A stretch of DNA of 64,000 bases from Leishmania mexicana MHOM/GT/2001/U1103 (taxonomy: Eukaryota; Euglenozoa; Kinetoplastea; Trypanosomatida; Trypanosomatidae), in contig NC_018309.1 in the NCBI RefSeq assembly GCF_000234665.1, positions 97,507 to 161,506 on the forward strand, read 5' to 3'. Shown piece after piece: positions 10,801-24,049 of the stretch. The notes beneath the pieces were generated by a model. It saw nothing but the letters and a program-made list of their open reading frames with translations. It was not told the DNA's origin and ran no database searches. Position 1 is the stretch's first letter. Every line of letters begins with the position of its first letter. Both the position numbers and the translations under genes were made by a program.

Positions 10801-10852
10801 CGGCTTTCTCTTGCAGAAGGGCAGCAATAGGTACTGCCTCCGAGGGTGCTGA
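7844..10852 (+). CDS. MCM8: Minichromosome maintenance helicase MCM8
   Basis: A 1002-aa AAA+ helicase of the MCM family. MCM8 in other eukaryotes acts in homologous recombination and replication-fork repair rather than in the MCM2-7 origin helicase. Visible features in order: an OB-fold N-terminal half with zinc ligands C-x2-C (CGHC, near 257) and C-x4-C (CASARC); Walker A GDPGLGKSQ near 591; Walker B CLDEIDK near 655; sensor sequence ILAAGNP; and the arginine finger SPALLSRFD near 720. The stretch from APRSSFVCAHTSSS through EAGAVVHGDGG and MEQETVSLAKAG resembles MCM8 more than MCM2-7 or MCM9. Walker B has DEID where most MCMs have DEFD. Gly/Ser-rich inserts near 325-350 and a long insert before the ATPase core make it larger than human MCM8. 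The frame is open from 7619, but 7844 starts the recognisable polypeptide after the C/T-rich leader. The C-terminus has a winged-helix-like tail. Confidence 0.9.
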   Translation: MGGRRGGDGATRVTSTALPAAAATTAQADAWMDALWEIHCGTPLAGAVRYTDAIVETMWGLFQPLLSELDVYPLAIADMHPETVTATTAATVPFTDFIVLRLMEPATPARHGHRHRGGDRGDVEEDPQNEFGNALTAVMRTALLEQPCIVLALVEFFTAVWLYQYEARKLSTLQNAQHGTRRQGDGGAQGTGPPTVAAAASKVPALRRVYAAVSGDVRHAMPFDQLGAAQLGRVLTIKGTVVRMSPARISCVCMSYRCGHCGVVKQQRTQDGVLTYPGPCASARCRGYKWTPLTDQAVCEEVQLLRLQEHTTFFDVSSSLASPSGSSGATQQGGGGGNGSNAGNSGSQRMGSSGMHVMIEVELRAPWLDAVTVGDSVCVCGVLETRRGEGKQGSGMQQVCLRARAVRSLRSQGNSASSPSLSSIAALQRRQRDGALLFATMGPGGCRDGPWRLAHGGGAAMFGDGTSTGGALRGDGEGGADDEVMLDTAAQLGGVRPTAIVAATTASAITALPSGARVSFPSGLDAWSAEETGRFYEVARHPQWFARLTASVAPSIFGMELVKQALLLSIVGGNRDKNGGETRSSIHVLLLGDPGLGKSQLLRAACAVAPRSSFVCAHTSSSCGLTMTLTRDPVSGETTFEAGAVVHGDGGITCLDEIDKGVQEHKALLEVMEQETVSLAKAGMIFSMPVRTSILAAGNPIGGRVDPSKSLAANVNISPALLSRFDIIACLRNPHGHTSRAQQALTDHVLQWHRRGPAGGDGGEGGSGDEQGHGRGAGPLPLPLVQRFLLFCRSQCQPTLCPEACDVLKAHYLAQRQHLAEPQHGLAHGATASCAGGAAGHLSDSSSASGPLPRAAVGLEATVTPRYLQALIRVAEARAKLELRHAVTREDAEYAVQLLQSCLHSFDGLAASGSAAVGAAAGSGDVGAGRRPAKLNQRDAVLQRLKLAIVEENGGVNLFTVQAILDVCESVGCRSAAAMLRQLNEHGFLLQKGSNRYCLRGC

Positions 10853-11605
10853 GGTTGGAAGAGAGGCTGGACGCGTGTTGAAGTAGACGGTGGCGCCGGG
10901 CGCCTACGCCGGTGCATGCAAATGAGTCTCTGTGCTGTCCCCTCCTCCTCCTCCTCCTCCTCTTCCTCGCTTCAGCTTCCTCCACGGACGCCGACGCCTC
11001 ACCGGCCCAGAGCGGAGGTGTACGCATATTGTCTGCTCACATATCACGCCGTTGCGCTTTCGGTGCGCCCCGCCGCCTTCCTGCTTCTGCTTGCTCGTGG
11101 CATACCAGCGCGAATTTTGACGCGCAACGGTCACCGTTTCCCTCTCTCTCCCACCTCACGCACAAGCTGAGACAGGAGAGGCGTGGGGCAGCCTCCAGCC
11201 ACTCGACACCTCGCTTGCTCGTTGCCACGTGGCGAGGTGTGGCCGAGAAGCGTGATGACGGGTGCGCCCCTCCCCCCTCTCCCCTTCCTCTTGTGCAGCG
11301 CACTCCAAAGGCAAACTCCCCCCCCCACGGCGCAGATGGCGCGCAGACGCGAGACATCCGTCCCTCCCATATCTTTTTCATTGCTGTCCTCTGTCCACTC
11401 TCGGACGCGCACTGGCGCTCTACAGCCGGTGCGTGATCGTGCCTGCCCCCCCTCCCCTTACCTCGCCCCCTCCGTCCTCTCCTCTCCGCAGAGCCGTCCC
11501 GTTTTACGTCGCGGTGATCGCTCGCCGCCCACCGCACCCACATCCGTCTCTCGCACATCCCTTTCTCTCACAGCGCGCGTTCCTTATTCTCCCTCAAGGT
11601 CGTCG
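10853..11605 (+). other. Intergenic region
   Basis: No gene seen. A (TCC)n stretch lies at about 10942-10970. Several pyrimidine-rich blocks follow (11135-11155, 11265-11292, 11440-11490). The last ends in the acceptor for uS11m. Confidence 0.5.
11440..11491 (+). promoter_or_regulatory. Spliced-leader acceptor tract of uS11m
   Basis: An almost pure C/T tract ends in CCGCAG, with AG at 11490-11491. From there to ATG 11606 no other ATG occurs in any frame, so this acceptor and start agree. A second AG after another C/T tract near 11570 is an alternative. Confidence 0.6.
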
Positions 11606-12721
11606 ATGCTGAAGAGCTCCATCGTGTTGCTGCGTCGCGGCAAGCCGCGTCCGCGCGCCGGCATGTTCCCGGAGAAGTATCGCCGTGTGCCGGCGCTGCT
11701 GAAGCCGCAGCAGGGTGGCCAGCAGTACTTCAACGAGTTTCTGATCCGCTCTGCCAACGACGCGCTAGAGGCGCAGCAGCACGGGCACGGCTCGGCCTTC
11801 CGCGCCGGCGGCTCTGGTGCGGCTCGCACACTTGCCGATGCGAAGGCGAACGCCGCGGACGCCATCAATCTTGGCGAAGCCAGCAGCGTGCATCCTCGCC
11901 TACCGCAGGCGGACATGGATGGAGTGCGGCAGCGCAGCCGTGCCGAGGCGATCCAGGAGGAGCTGAAGCAGCTGGCAGCCCAAGACGGCTTCGTATCACA
12001 GCGCGGCTTCAACGAGCGCCAGTGGTACGAGCAGGAACATCACCGCCTGCGCACACAAGGCGATGGCGCGGAGGCAAGCCTGAGCGAAGCGGCTGCGACG
12101 GCAGCGGCATCCTCGTCGACTGCGGAGGCGGCACCCGAGACGGGAGAGGGGCGCGTGCTGCCGGAGCGCATCCTCGGCGATGACTACTTTCAGAGTAGGT
12201 TCGGTTACTCGCTGCTGAAGGGGCGGTCGCCGGATGCGTCCACAGCGGCAGACAACGTTAAAGCCTACGCCCAACTCGACTTGTGGGGCGAGATGCCCAG
12301 GTACAGCCGCGACTTCGTATTTCTCTACCTGGTGTCGCGCCGCCGCAACACGTACGCCGTTGCGTACGACTACGATGGCAAGCGGCTGCTGCCGACGTAC
12401 ACGGCGGGTAACCGCGGGCTGAAGGGTGGCGACCGCGGCTTCCGCGGAGACGGCTCGACGGACAACGGCCACCAAGTGACGAGCATGTACCTGAACGACC
12501 TACTGCCAAAGATTCGTGAGGCGCGGGCGGCGAGCGGGCGACCTCTGGGCCGTGGCGAGAAGATCGATCTTGTCGTTCGCGTGATGGGCTTTTACAATGG
12601 TCGGCAGGGCGCCGTGCGGGCGGTGCAGGATCGCAACGCGGACTTCCGTGTTCGCTACTTGGAGGATGTGACGCCGTTCCCGCTGAACGGGCCGAAGATG
12701 CCGCGTGGTGTCTTCCGTTGA
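11606..12721 (+). CDS. Mitochondrial small-subunit ribosomal protein uS11m
   Basis: A 371-aa protein. Its C-terminal 140 residues match ribosomal protein uS11 (bacterial S11): a beta-strand region RRRNTYAVAYDYDGKRLL, a glycine-rich TAGNRGLKGGDRGFRGD loop, helix MYLNDLLPKIREA, strand KIDLVVRVMGFYNGRQGAVRAVQ, and the diagnostic tail DVTPFPLNGPKMPRG, equivalent to the DxTPxPHNGxRxxK end of S11. uS11 sits on the platform of the small subunit and contacts rRNA near the E site. The N-terminal 230 residues are an extension with a basic start (MLKSSIVLLRRGKPRPR) suitable for mitochondrial import. Kinetoplastid mitoribosomal proteins are known for such large extensions around a shrunken rRNA. The tail has PLNG where bacteria have PHNG. 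The frame is open upstream to 11183, but that part spans the splice acceptor. Confidence 0.9.
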   Translation: MLKSSIVLLRRGKPRPRAGMFPEKYRRVPALLKPQQGGQQYFNEFLIRSANDALEAQQHGHGSAFRAGGSGAARTLADAKANAADAINLGEASSVHPRLPQADMDGVRQRSRAEAIQEELKQLAAQDGFVSQRGFNERQWYEQEHHRLRTQGDGAEASLSEAAATAAASSSTAEAAPETGEGRVLPERILGDDYFQSRFGYSLLKGRSPDASTAADNVKAYAQLDLWGEMPRYSRDFVFLYLVSRRRNTYAVAYDYDGKRLLPTYTAGNRGLKGGDRGFRGDGSTDNGHQVTSMYLNDLLPKIREARAASGRPLGRGEKIDLVVRVMGFYNGRQGAVRAVQDRNADFRVRYLEDVTPFPLNGPKMPRGVFR

Positions 12722-13847
12722 AAGCCCTGCCCGTGATGCACACGGGTCAGACACGCTGTTGTGTGCTTGCGTGCACATTGCCAGCGGCTCTGCTACGGCT
12801 GCGGATGCTCGTTTTCTTTTTCCTTTTAATCCCGAGGTGCGCGTGTCAACGCCGAGGCCGTGTGCGCCTCGCCGTGCGTCGGTGCGTGCCAGTGCACGGT
12901 GCTTCTTGTCAATGCAGAGCTGCCGAGCATCCTCGTCTTCACGAGTACGTATGTCCCCGTCCTCTCCTCCCTTCCGTGAGCTCGACCGAGCGGCGTAGAG
13001 AACGCGAGGGCGCGTGGAGGAGCAAGGCGGGTGAGTCATAACGTTGCTGCGGCGAGGGGAAAGGATGCCGGTGGCTGCCCTTTAACGCGACGAGGATGAC
13101 GCTCGCAAGAGCAGCTAACGAATGCCGCAATGATAAAGGTAACTCGCGGACTTGGATGGCGTGAGTGATGGCGTAGGAGTCGTGTGTGTATGGGGAGAGG
13201 GAGGGGGAGGGGGAAGGAAGATGCGCGTGCGTGCCACCGTGCGCATCAGTCTCCTCGCCAACGTCTCTGCACGTGGCGTGCGCGTGGTTAGTAGGTAAGC
13301 GTAGTTATCTACTCTGGTTCTGTCGATGGATGCGCAGCTCGCAGCTCGCCCCTCGCCACCCCCTTGAGCTCGTCCCCTGTCTCCCTGGGATGCCCCTTCT
13401 CCACGCCCACACGCACGGGCATGTACGCACAACCACTGCAGTTTGTATCACCGATTCTTCATTCTCGATCTCTTCACCTCTTCTGCCTCCACGCGCCTGT
13501 GAGCACGTCAGCACTCACCCTCACCCTCACCACCACCGCCACCATCTCCTACACTTGCGCGCGTGTGTGTGCTGATAGCGTTGGTTGTTAGCCGGAGAGC
13601 TGACCGTTTTGTGTGTGTGTGTGTGTGACGGCAGCGCCGAGCAGAAAGCTATGGACAACCGGGAAGCACCGGAACGGTATCGCAGCCCATTCATGCATTA
13701 AACCCTGAACCTCTCGTGCTCGCCTTTTAACTCGACTGCTGCTGCTGCTGTCCGCTCGAGAGCCGCACGGCTCACCTTCCTGCTCACGCTGCGGTTTTGC
13801 GGCGCCTTCCCCTCCCCTTCGCCCACCACCCTATGATGGCGCGCTAC

Positions 13848-13882
<35 letters not shown>

Positions 13883-13999
13883 CTACACATTAGGGCGCAA
13901 CCGTGCCTCGTTCTCTCCGTCACAACGCCAGCCAGTGCGGAAGCGCTGAAGCCCGTTATGCCGCATCCCACCGGCCCCCTCCCCTCGATTTCATCGCAC

Positions 14000-14000
<1 letters not shown>
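12722..14000 (+). other. Gene-poor region, first part (3' flank of uS11m)
   Basis: No gene seen. It carries mixed-composition 3' flank sequence, a (GT)n run at about 13609-13627 and a (CA)n run at about 13849-13880. The pyrimidine-rich section 13470-13550 could act as a polyadenylation-guiding or splice tract, but no credible open frame follows it. Confidence 0.45.
13849..13880 (+). repeat. (CA)n microsatellite
   Basis: About 16 uninterrupted CA units in the flank between uS11m and trypanothione reductase. Such dinucleotide runs are common in Leishmania intergenic DNA and often vary between strains. Confidence 0.9.
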
Positions 14001-17731
<3,731 letters not shown>

Positions 17732-18718
17732 AGAGGGAGAGGAGATGAGGAAGAACGCCTCTGCCCTTCCGCCCAGCCGTGATGCACCGGTATCACACAC
17801 TAGCAGGCAGGCAGAGATAGAAATGGGAAGAAGGTCACCCGGCAGCGACGTCTGATCTCCTTCAGCGTCAGTCGCCTCGGCCGCTTCCTCCCTAGACCCC
17901 CCCCGCCCTCCCCCCTCCTCCTCCACCTCCCACTACCACCACCACCACTCCTCCTCTCTGGATAGCTTATAAACGGTCACGCGCGCCTCATCAATACGCA
18001 CGCGCAGCTGCCGGTGGCGGGGCGCAGGATGGAGCAAGGAAGCTTCATCCGCTACCCCTCCTCCCACTCCCCTTTTCACCCCACCGCGCCGTTCGGGTTT
18101 TGTGCTCTGTGTCTGCATCTGTGTGTGTGTGTGTGTGTGTGCTTTCTATTGGGGATAAAGGCCTCTGCACATTGTTCAACTATTGGGCTCTGCGTGTGAG
18201 CACGTGTGCGCACGTTCCTTTCTTGCCTGCCTCTCCCTCCCTCCCTGCCCTTCGCGTGTGTGCGTGCTCTCTCATACATATTATTCTGGTTTCCCTTCTG
18301 TGTACCTCTCCTGTGTTCTTACGAAGCTGCGCAGACCTGACGTCTCCCATCGTTGCGCTCCACCCCTTCTCCTCCTGCTGCTGCGCGGCCCGTTGGCGTG
18401 CACACAAGTGGTGGTGGGAGGGGGGGGTCTGTGTGGGGTGCTCATGTGCGTGACAGCGAGGGCGACGGCCGTTAAAAGCGCACGTGGTTTCCGCAACATC
18501 GGGAGCCGCTCCTCCTCCTCCCACCGCCTCCACAACATGTGCCCCTGACCCGTCTCTCCTCTCACTCTTCCCGCCTGCACGTCTGCCTCGTCCTGCCTCG
18601 CCTACCCACCCCACCTGTATAGCAGTGCACCAACACACACGCACGTTTCTTCCCTCCCTGCCTCTCGCCCTGCTGTCTTACTTAGCAGATTCCCCTGCAG
18701 CGCTACAGCGCAGTCCCC
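17732..18718 (+). other. Intergenic region between TR and the DEAD-box gene
   Basis: No gene seen. C-runs and (CCA)n occur at 17895-17950 and a (GT)n run at 18119-18141. A pyrimidine-rich stretch at about 18630-18682 leads to an AG at 18684-18685, the probable splice acceptor for the helicase mRNA. Confidence 0.5.
18640..18685 (+). promoter_or_regulatory. Candidate spliced-leader acceptor for the DEAD-box helicase
   Basis: A C/T-rich tract is followed by TTACTTAG (AG at 18684-18685), 33 nt before ATG 18719. Confidence 0.5.
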
Positions 18719-20584
18719 ATGGCCGAGTTTCACCGACTCGGCATCCAGCGCTGGCTTTCAGAGCAGTGCACGTACATGGCGCTGGAGACCCCAACCCCGA
18801 TTCAACGCAAGTGCATCCCGGCCATCCTGGCAGGCCGCCACGTCGTCGGCGGCGCCGCGACCGGCTCGGGTAAGACGGCCGCCTTTGCCCTTCCCATTCT
18901 ACAGACGCTCGCGGCCGACGCGTACGGCGTCTTCGCCCTTGTGCTGACGCCATCCAGGGAGTTGGCGTACCAGATCATTGACCAGTTTATCGCCTTCGGC
19001 GCACCGCTGCAGGTACGCACGATGCTTGCCATTGGCGGGGTGCCGACGGAGGCGCAAGTGGACGCACTGAAGGCACGGCCGCACATCGTCGCAGCGACAC
19101 CCGGACGGCTCCGCCACCTGCTGGAGGTGTTTGCGCCGGAGGTGAAGAAGGCGTTCGCCCACCTACGCTACCTGGTGCTGGACGAGGCGGACCGGCTGAC
19201 GGAGGGCGATATTCTACGAGATGTCCAGTCGCTGCTACGCCTGCTCCCGCCAACGCGGCAGCGACAGGTGCTGATGTTCACGGCGACGCTGCACCCTCGG
19301 CTCACCACCCTGGAGGCTCCGCAAGCGGAGCAGGGATTGCCTACAAGCAGTGGTGCGACAAGGGAGCGTGAAGGTCACAGCCTTGCTTCATCGCACTCAC
19401 CGCCGCTGCCGCAGCCGCAGAACGGAGAGGCGGCCGAAGCCGCAGAGCACTTCTCCCTGCTGGCAGAGCTCGGCATCACGGATGCATCAACCTTGGAGGT
19501 TGCGGTGGTGGGAGGAGCCATACAGGAAGGCCTAGGCCACGCCGCGGAAAGCGGAAGCGCAGCTGCCGCTGATGAGTCAACCAGCTCCGCGACGGCGCCG
19601 ACACTCCCGGGAAGGCCGACGGCGTTCCACCTACCAGAGACGCTCACACAAAGCTACCTGTTCATCCCGAACATGGTGAAGCTGCCGTACCTCGTGGCGG
19701 CGCTGCGCTTGCAGGGCAAAGCGCAGTCCACCATCGTCTACGTCAACTCCTGCCTGCGCGCAGAGCTGGTGCGACTGACGCTGCAGCTGCTCGGCTTCCC
19801 AGTATGCAGCCTCGATTCACTCCTGACACAGCAGCACCGGCTTGATAACGTAGCCAGCTTCAAGTTAGGTATCTCGCGCATTCTCGTCTGTACCGACATC
19901 GCGGCTCGCGGGCTCGACATCCCGGCCGTCAGCCTGGTGCTCCACTACGACGTACCAAAGCACGCGGAGACGTACGTTCATCGTGTGGGTCGCACCGCGC
20001 GTGCCGGCCGCGAGGGCACGTCGGTCGCGCTCGTCACGGAGTACGACGTGAGTCTCGTGCAGCGCATCGAGAAGAAGATCAGCACCACGCTCACCCTGTG
20101 GAAGTCGCCAGCGGCGAAGGAGTCTGCGATTCTCCCGCTGCTGGACGAGGTGTCGTCCGCCAAGATCCAGGCGAGGCAGCAGGTGACGGAGCAGTTTGGT
20201 GCACGTGTGCAAACGAACAAAGCGCACGCGGCCCAAAAAAAGGTAGCGGCAGCGGCGGCGCGCTCTGCAGGCTCACCACGGCAGCAGCAGCAGCGCTTGC
20301 CCAGCGCAGAACCGAGCCCTACTGCTAGCATGGCTGACACAGCATCGCCCACCGCGCTCAGCGGATTGAAGCGCGCTCGCAGCTCTGCCGCCACTGCCGA
20401 AGATGCACCCGCCAAAGCAGGCGGCGTCGCGAAGAAGGCGAAAAAGGGCGCCGCGGTGCGCAGCTTGGCTGCCGACGCCACCGCATCGCGGAGGAGCACA
20501 GCACAGCAGCGGCCGACTAAGAAGAGCGCGGCCGGCGAGTCAGACCACAGTCCGGCTCGCCAGCGTGTGAAGAAGGCTGCATAG
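18719..20584 (+). CDS. DEAD-box RNA helicase, DBP8/DDX49-like
   Basis: A 621-aa ATP-dependent RNA helicase. DBP8/DDX49 proteins act in 18S rRNA maturation and small-subunit assembly in the nucleolus. Motifs in order: Q-motif region FHRLGIQRWL and PTPIQ; motif I ATGSGKT near 46-52; Ia TPSREL; Ib ATPGRL; motif II DEAD at 155-158; motif III FTAT near 187 (SAT in most family members); motif IV IVYVNS; motif V CTDIAARGLDIP; and motif VI HRVGRTARAGR near 420. DAYGVFALVLTPSRELAYQI is typical of the DBP8 subgroup. An insert of about 105 residues, rich in Ala/Ser/Gly/Pro, separates motif III from the second RecA domain. The C-terminal 120 residues are a Lys/Ala/Ser-rich tail suited to RNA binding and nuclear targeting. 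It follows TR and precedes a protein of unknown function. Confidence 0.92.
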   Translation: MAEFHRLGIQRWLSEQCTYMALETPTPIQRKCIPAILAGRHVVGGAATGSGKTAAFALPILQTLAADAYGVFALVLTPSRELAYQIIDQFIAFGAPLQVRTMLAIGGVPTEAQVDALKARPHIVAATPGRLRHLLEVFAPEVKKAFAHLRYLVLDEADRLTEGDILRDVQSLLRLLPPTRQRQVLMFTATLHPRLTTLEAPQAEQGLPTSSGATREREGHSLASSHSPPLPQPQNGEAAEAAEHFSLLAELGITDASTLEVAVVGGAIQEGLGHAAESGSAAAADESTSSATAPTLPGRPTAFHLPETLTQSYLFIPNMVKLPYLVAALRLQGKAQSTIVYVNSCLRAELVRLTLQLLGFPVCSLDSLLTQQHRLDNVASFKLGISRILVCTDIAARGLDIPAVSLVLHYDVPKHAETYVHRVGRTARAGREGTSVALVTEYDVSLVQRIEKKISTTLTLWKSPAAKESAILPLLDEVSSAKIQARQQVTEQFGARVQTNKAHAAQKKVAAAAARSAGSPRQQQQRLPSAEPSPTASMADTASPTALSGLKRARSSAATAEDAPAKAGGVAKKAKKGAAVRSLAADATASRRSTAQQRPTKKSAAGESDHSPARQRVKKAA

Positions 20585-21369
20585 CATCCTTACAGCATCC
20601 ACCGAGACACCGACGCATCGCGAGGGGGTGAGAGAAAGGCGGAAGGAGAGGGAGGAAAGTCCGGGCATAGGTGCAGGGGGCGGGGAGGGCCGAATCGGTG
20701 CCGAGAAGACACACATTTTACCGCCTCCTCCGCCCTCTGTGCTCCTCGCTCTCTACCGGGCTCACGTGCGTCCCCCTCCCCCACCTCTCATGCTTCTGTG
20801 TGTGTGTTGCTATACGTTCTACGAGTAACCGTTAATCCTTCGCATGCAAGTACAAGCGCCGTGGGTGTATAGATACATGCATGTATGCGCCCATGTACAC
20901 ACCTCCCCTCCCTCCCCCTTCCCCTGCACCCGGTGATATACATAGGAACATGTGATGCGTACTGGGTGGAGATGGAGAGGGGAGAGGTGGCGTGGGGCAT
21001 CGCCATGCCCCATTTCCCATCCTCTCCTACCTCCCTCGTGCAGGCCACAGGTCGCCGTGAAGCCCCCGGCCAACGGAGGCTCCGACCCGCTGTGATTTCC
21101 CGTTGCACTCGTCCTCTCCCTCCCTCCCTGTGTGTCTGCAATACACGCCCCGCATGGCGACCTCAGCCCGCCACACACACACATACACACACACACACTG
21201 TATCATCTTCTCTTCCCTACCCTCCCTCCCCCCTCCCCGCTCTCTCCCACGCAAGGCGTGCACGTCCCGCGTGAGACCACCACTGCTTCGGGACCTTCTG
21301 CTCGGATGCATACTTGGGGAAGGGGAGAGGGGCCTTCCACGCACACACGTCAACCAAGTCACCGCACAG
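20585..21369 (+). other. Intergenic region
   Basis: No gene seen. It contains pyrimidine-rich sequence at 20715-20800, 21105-21135 and 21205-21245 and a (CA)n run near 21173-21199. The last C/T tract followed by AG near 21254 is a plausible acceptor for the next gene. Confidence 0.45.
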
Positions 21370-22353
21370 ATGCCGTCCGACCGCGACCCCTCCGGGGATG
21401 GCTTCAACAACCCCTACGGGAATACCACCCTTGTCGGTAACTGGTTGGAGGACCGTCTGCAGCAGCGCATCGTGCACAAGGGCCGCGGCGGAGTGGCGGC
21501 GACATGGTGCGCAGAGGGCATCTTTGATGACCCGGCGGTGACGATGGCGCGGCACCCGGCAGAGGCGCAGGCAGCCCTCTTGCACAGCACCTACGATGTC
21601 GACTACGGACATCGACTGGGAATAACGCAGCGGACCAGCAGTGGTGGAGTGGACGAGTGGGCTGCCGCCTCCACGCTGATGCGCGGCAGCAAGCACAACG
21701 CGAATACTACGAGTCCTGGCAATGCCTTGACCACGGCCAAGGGCGGTATCGATAAGGCGCTTCTCTTCTCCGTCGACCCCGTCGCCGACCCGGCAGCGCC
21801 GCTGCCGCTCTCCACCAACGCCGACACGTACGGCGCCTTCTACTACGCAAACGGCGACGGCTCCGTCATCGGCAATGGGACGCCGTACGCGGGCTCGGCA
21901 GCCGACGCCACCACGTCCACGCCAGCTGACCTGGGGAACGGCGGGGCCACTGCACCACTCGCTGACATGGATCGTGACTTGTACGATAGCGTGTCACGCG
22001 CGGTAGCCGCTGCCGCTGCACCGTCCTCTAGCTTTCGTATGACTAGGGCTCAACTGCAGCGGAGTGCCAGCGCCAACGCCACGTCGTCATCTCCGATTCC
22101 GCGACGCCACATGTTCAGCCGCGGTGTAGCGACGACAAACGCGTTTGGCCACACTGGATGGACACTCGCGTCCTCCTCCGCTACCTCATCCGCTGGCGAC
22201 GTTGGCGCGGCCCCGTGGCGACCGCTCCAGCGACACCGACCGCCGAACAAGAACAGCATGGACGATGAGCGTTGGTGCTCATCGAAGCAAGCAGCCGACA
22301 CGCCGGTAGAGCACTTTACGCTGCAGAAGCGCCTGCCGCCAGTGCGCATGTAA
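21370..22353 (+). CDS. Hypothetical protein, 327 aa, possibly axonemal
   Basis: I do not recognise the family with certainty. The first 75 residues are the most gene-like: NNPYGNTTLVGNWLEDRLQ, a tryptophan-containing motif, then AATWCAEGIFDDPAVT and TYDVDYGHRLGITQR. The middle is Ala/Thr/Ser/Gly-rich and probably disordered, and the C-terminus ends in EHFTLQKRLPPVRM. Short TTxxGNW-type motifs followed by extended chain occur in ciliary microtubule-associated proteins, so a flagellar role is a guess. No membrane segment or signal peptide is visible. The open frame continues upstream to 21103 through (CA)n and C/T-rich leader, so I place the start at 21370. Confidence 0.75.
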   Translation: MPSDRDPSGDGFNNPYGNTTLVGNWLEDRLQQRIVHKGRGGVAATWCAEGIFDDPAVTMARHPAEAQAALLHSTYDVDYGHRLGITQRTSSGGVDEWAAASTLMRGSKHNANTTSPGNALTTAKGGIDKALLFSVDPVADPAAPLPLSTNADTYGAFYYANGDGSVIGNGTPYAGSAADATTSTPADLGNGGATAPLADMDRDLYDSVSRAVAAAAAPSSSFRMTRAQLQRSASANATSSSPIPRRHMFSRGVATTNAFGHTGWTLASSSATSSAGDVGAAPWRPLQRHRPPNKNSMDDERWCSSKQAADTPVEHFTLQKRLPPVRM

Positions 22354-24049
22354 GGCACGACCGCCGTCGCCAGAGTGTTCGCCGGGAAAGGTGGGGTGAG
22401 AGCGGCACCGAGAGGGACTAGCAGGGGGGGTGAACGCTGGGAGAAAGCGTGCGGCTCGGCCAAACGGCGCCCCATCGTCCCCGCCCCTGCGAGTTGCCTC
22501 CCCCCCCCTTCCACACACACACACACACCACCTCTTCAACCCCAAAGTTGCCAAGGCGAGTGACAGCCCTCCAACACATGAAAACGGCGTCCCGCTCCTC
22601 TCTCCCGGCGGACGGTGATGTACATAGGGCAGGCAACGGCGGGCAGACGCACACACCCATTAAAGACCACAATGGCGAGCCACAGGGACGCTGCTGGTGC
22701 ACATCCCTCTCCCTATGTCTCATGTGCGCACGTCGGTGCGTCTGTGTTCGGGTGGGAGCCCCTCACACGCACCGCCACCACCACGTCCCCCGACTCCCTC
22801 ACTCGCGCTTGGCTTGTGCGTCTCCCTGCCCGTGCCGTTGCCTCGCCACCCACCCACCCCCTCGCCCACACCTTAGGCGTGGGTTGGGCGGGTCATCGGG
22901 CTTTTGCTCCATTTGGTCTGCCTGCTCCCCATGATGGGGAGAGGTGCTCACCGACGAGTCTCCGTCTGCCATTCGCTTGCCCTCCCCTCGCCATCCCTCA
23001 CCCACTCGCCCACACAGCCTCGCCACCCCATGCCTCCATGTCGAGTCGGCCCACATGCGCGCTTCTGCCGGTGTGTGCGCACGGATTAGCGCAGGTGGGA
23101 GGGAGTCGGGGGGAGGGCGGTGACACAACGCGCAAAGAGCGGTTGTGGGCGAAACGTGGAGCAGTGAGGATGTGGGTCGGCGAGCCTCCCCGCGTGTCCG
23201 TGAGGCGCGCCAGGTGCAGGGCGGGAGGGGTGGTGGGGCGCGCCGTCACAGGGGGGGGGGCACATATATACGTCTATACATGTACAGTCTACCAGCACAC
23301 AGGCTGAGTGCTTGCCCACCGACACAGACACACAGCACCATGAAAGCATCGGCCTTGTGTGCAAGGTTACGCTGTTCACGCCACCACCACCACCGCACTT
23401 TCACCGCCACTCGTGCTCGTGAGGAAGTCGGTGTCGCTCACTGATGCCGGCTCACGCTTTTTTACGAGCATAGAGAGTGGGTGGGGTGGGGAGGCTCGTG
23501 TTGCCCTCGTGACTCACAGCTTCAACTCTGCCGGTAGTGTCGAGCCGCTTACCACATCTCCATCTCCCTTCTCATCTACTCCGCCACACCTGCGGCCTTT
23601 GTCCCCTCTTCGCGCCAGTTGGCCCGCGCATCACCCTCACCGACCCACCGACCCTCCTATATAATTGCTCCACCCACTCACCACACTGCAGCTGCCCGCC
23701 CGCTTCCCTCTTCCCTCCTCACCCTGCCTCAAACACGCACGCGCGCAAGAGAGAGACGGGGTACGCCGCAGCCGAATCGGCAGACGCATCCTCATCCACC
23801 ACGCGCTGTTGCGTTCCCTCCGCCCTCATCATCTTTTCGCCACGTATCAACTCCCTCACTAGTGTACATCCAACATTCCTCCCCCACCCCAACCCGCCCG
23901 CCACCACACTTGCGCCCTCACACAGCCCTCGCCCGCTCTGCGTGATAGGTCTCTCCGCGCAACACCAGCGACTTCCCTCACCGCCATCAACCACACCGAC
24001 AACACACACACACACACACACACTGTCCTACCAGCACGACTCCTGCGCC
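22354..24049 (+). other. Intergenic region upstream of the MARP gene
   Basis: About 1.7 kb with no supported gene. C-rich 22500-22550 and 22780-22870, pyrimidine-rich 22970-23040 and 23550-23740, and a (CA)n run at 24002-24022 immediately before the start codon. The frame of the following gene stays open from 23537, but that part is proline/serine/threonine-rich C/T-tract translation and not believable as protein. Confidence 0.45.

Noticed and set aside
23537..24049. N-terminal extension of the MARP frame
   Set aside because: It translates C/T tracts and a (CA)n run lying in the expected 5' UTR; the protein plausibly begins at ATG 24050.
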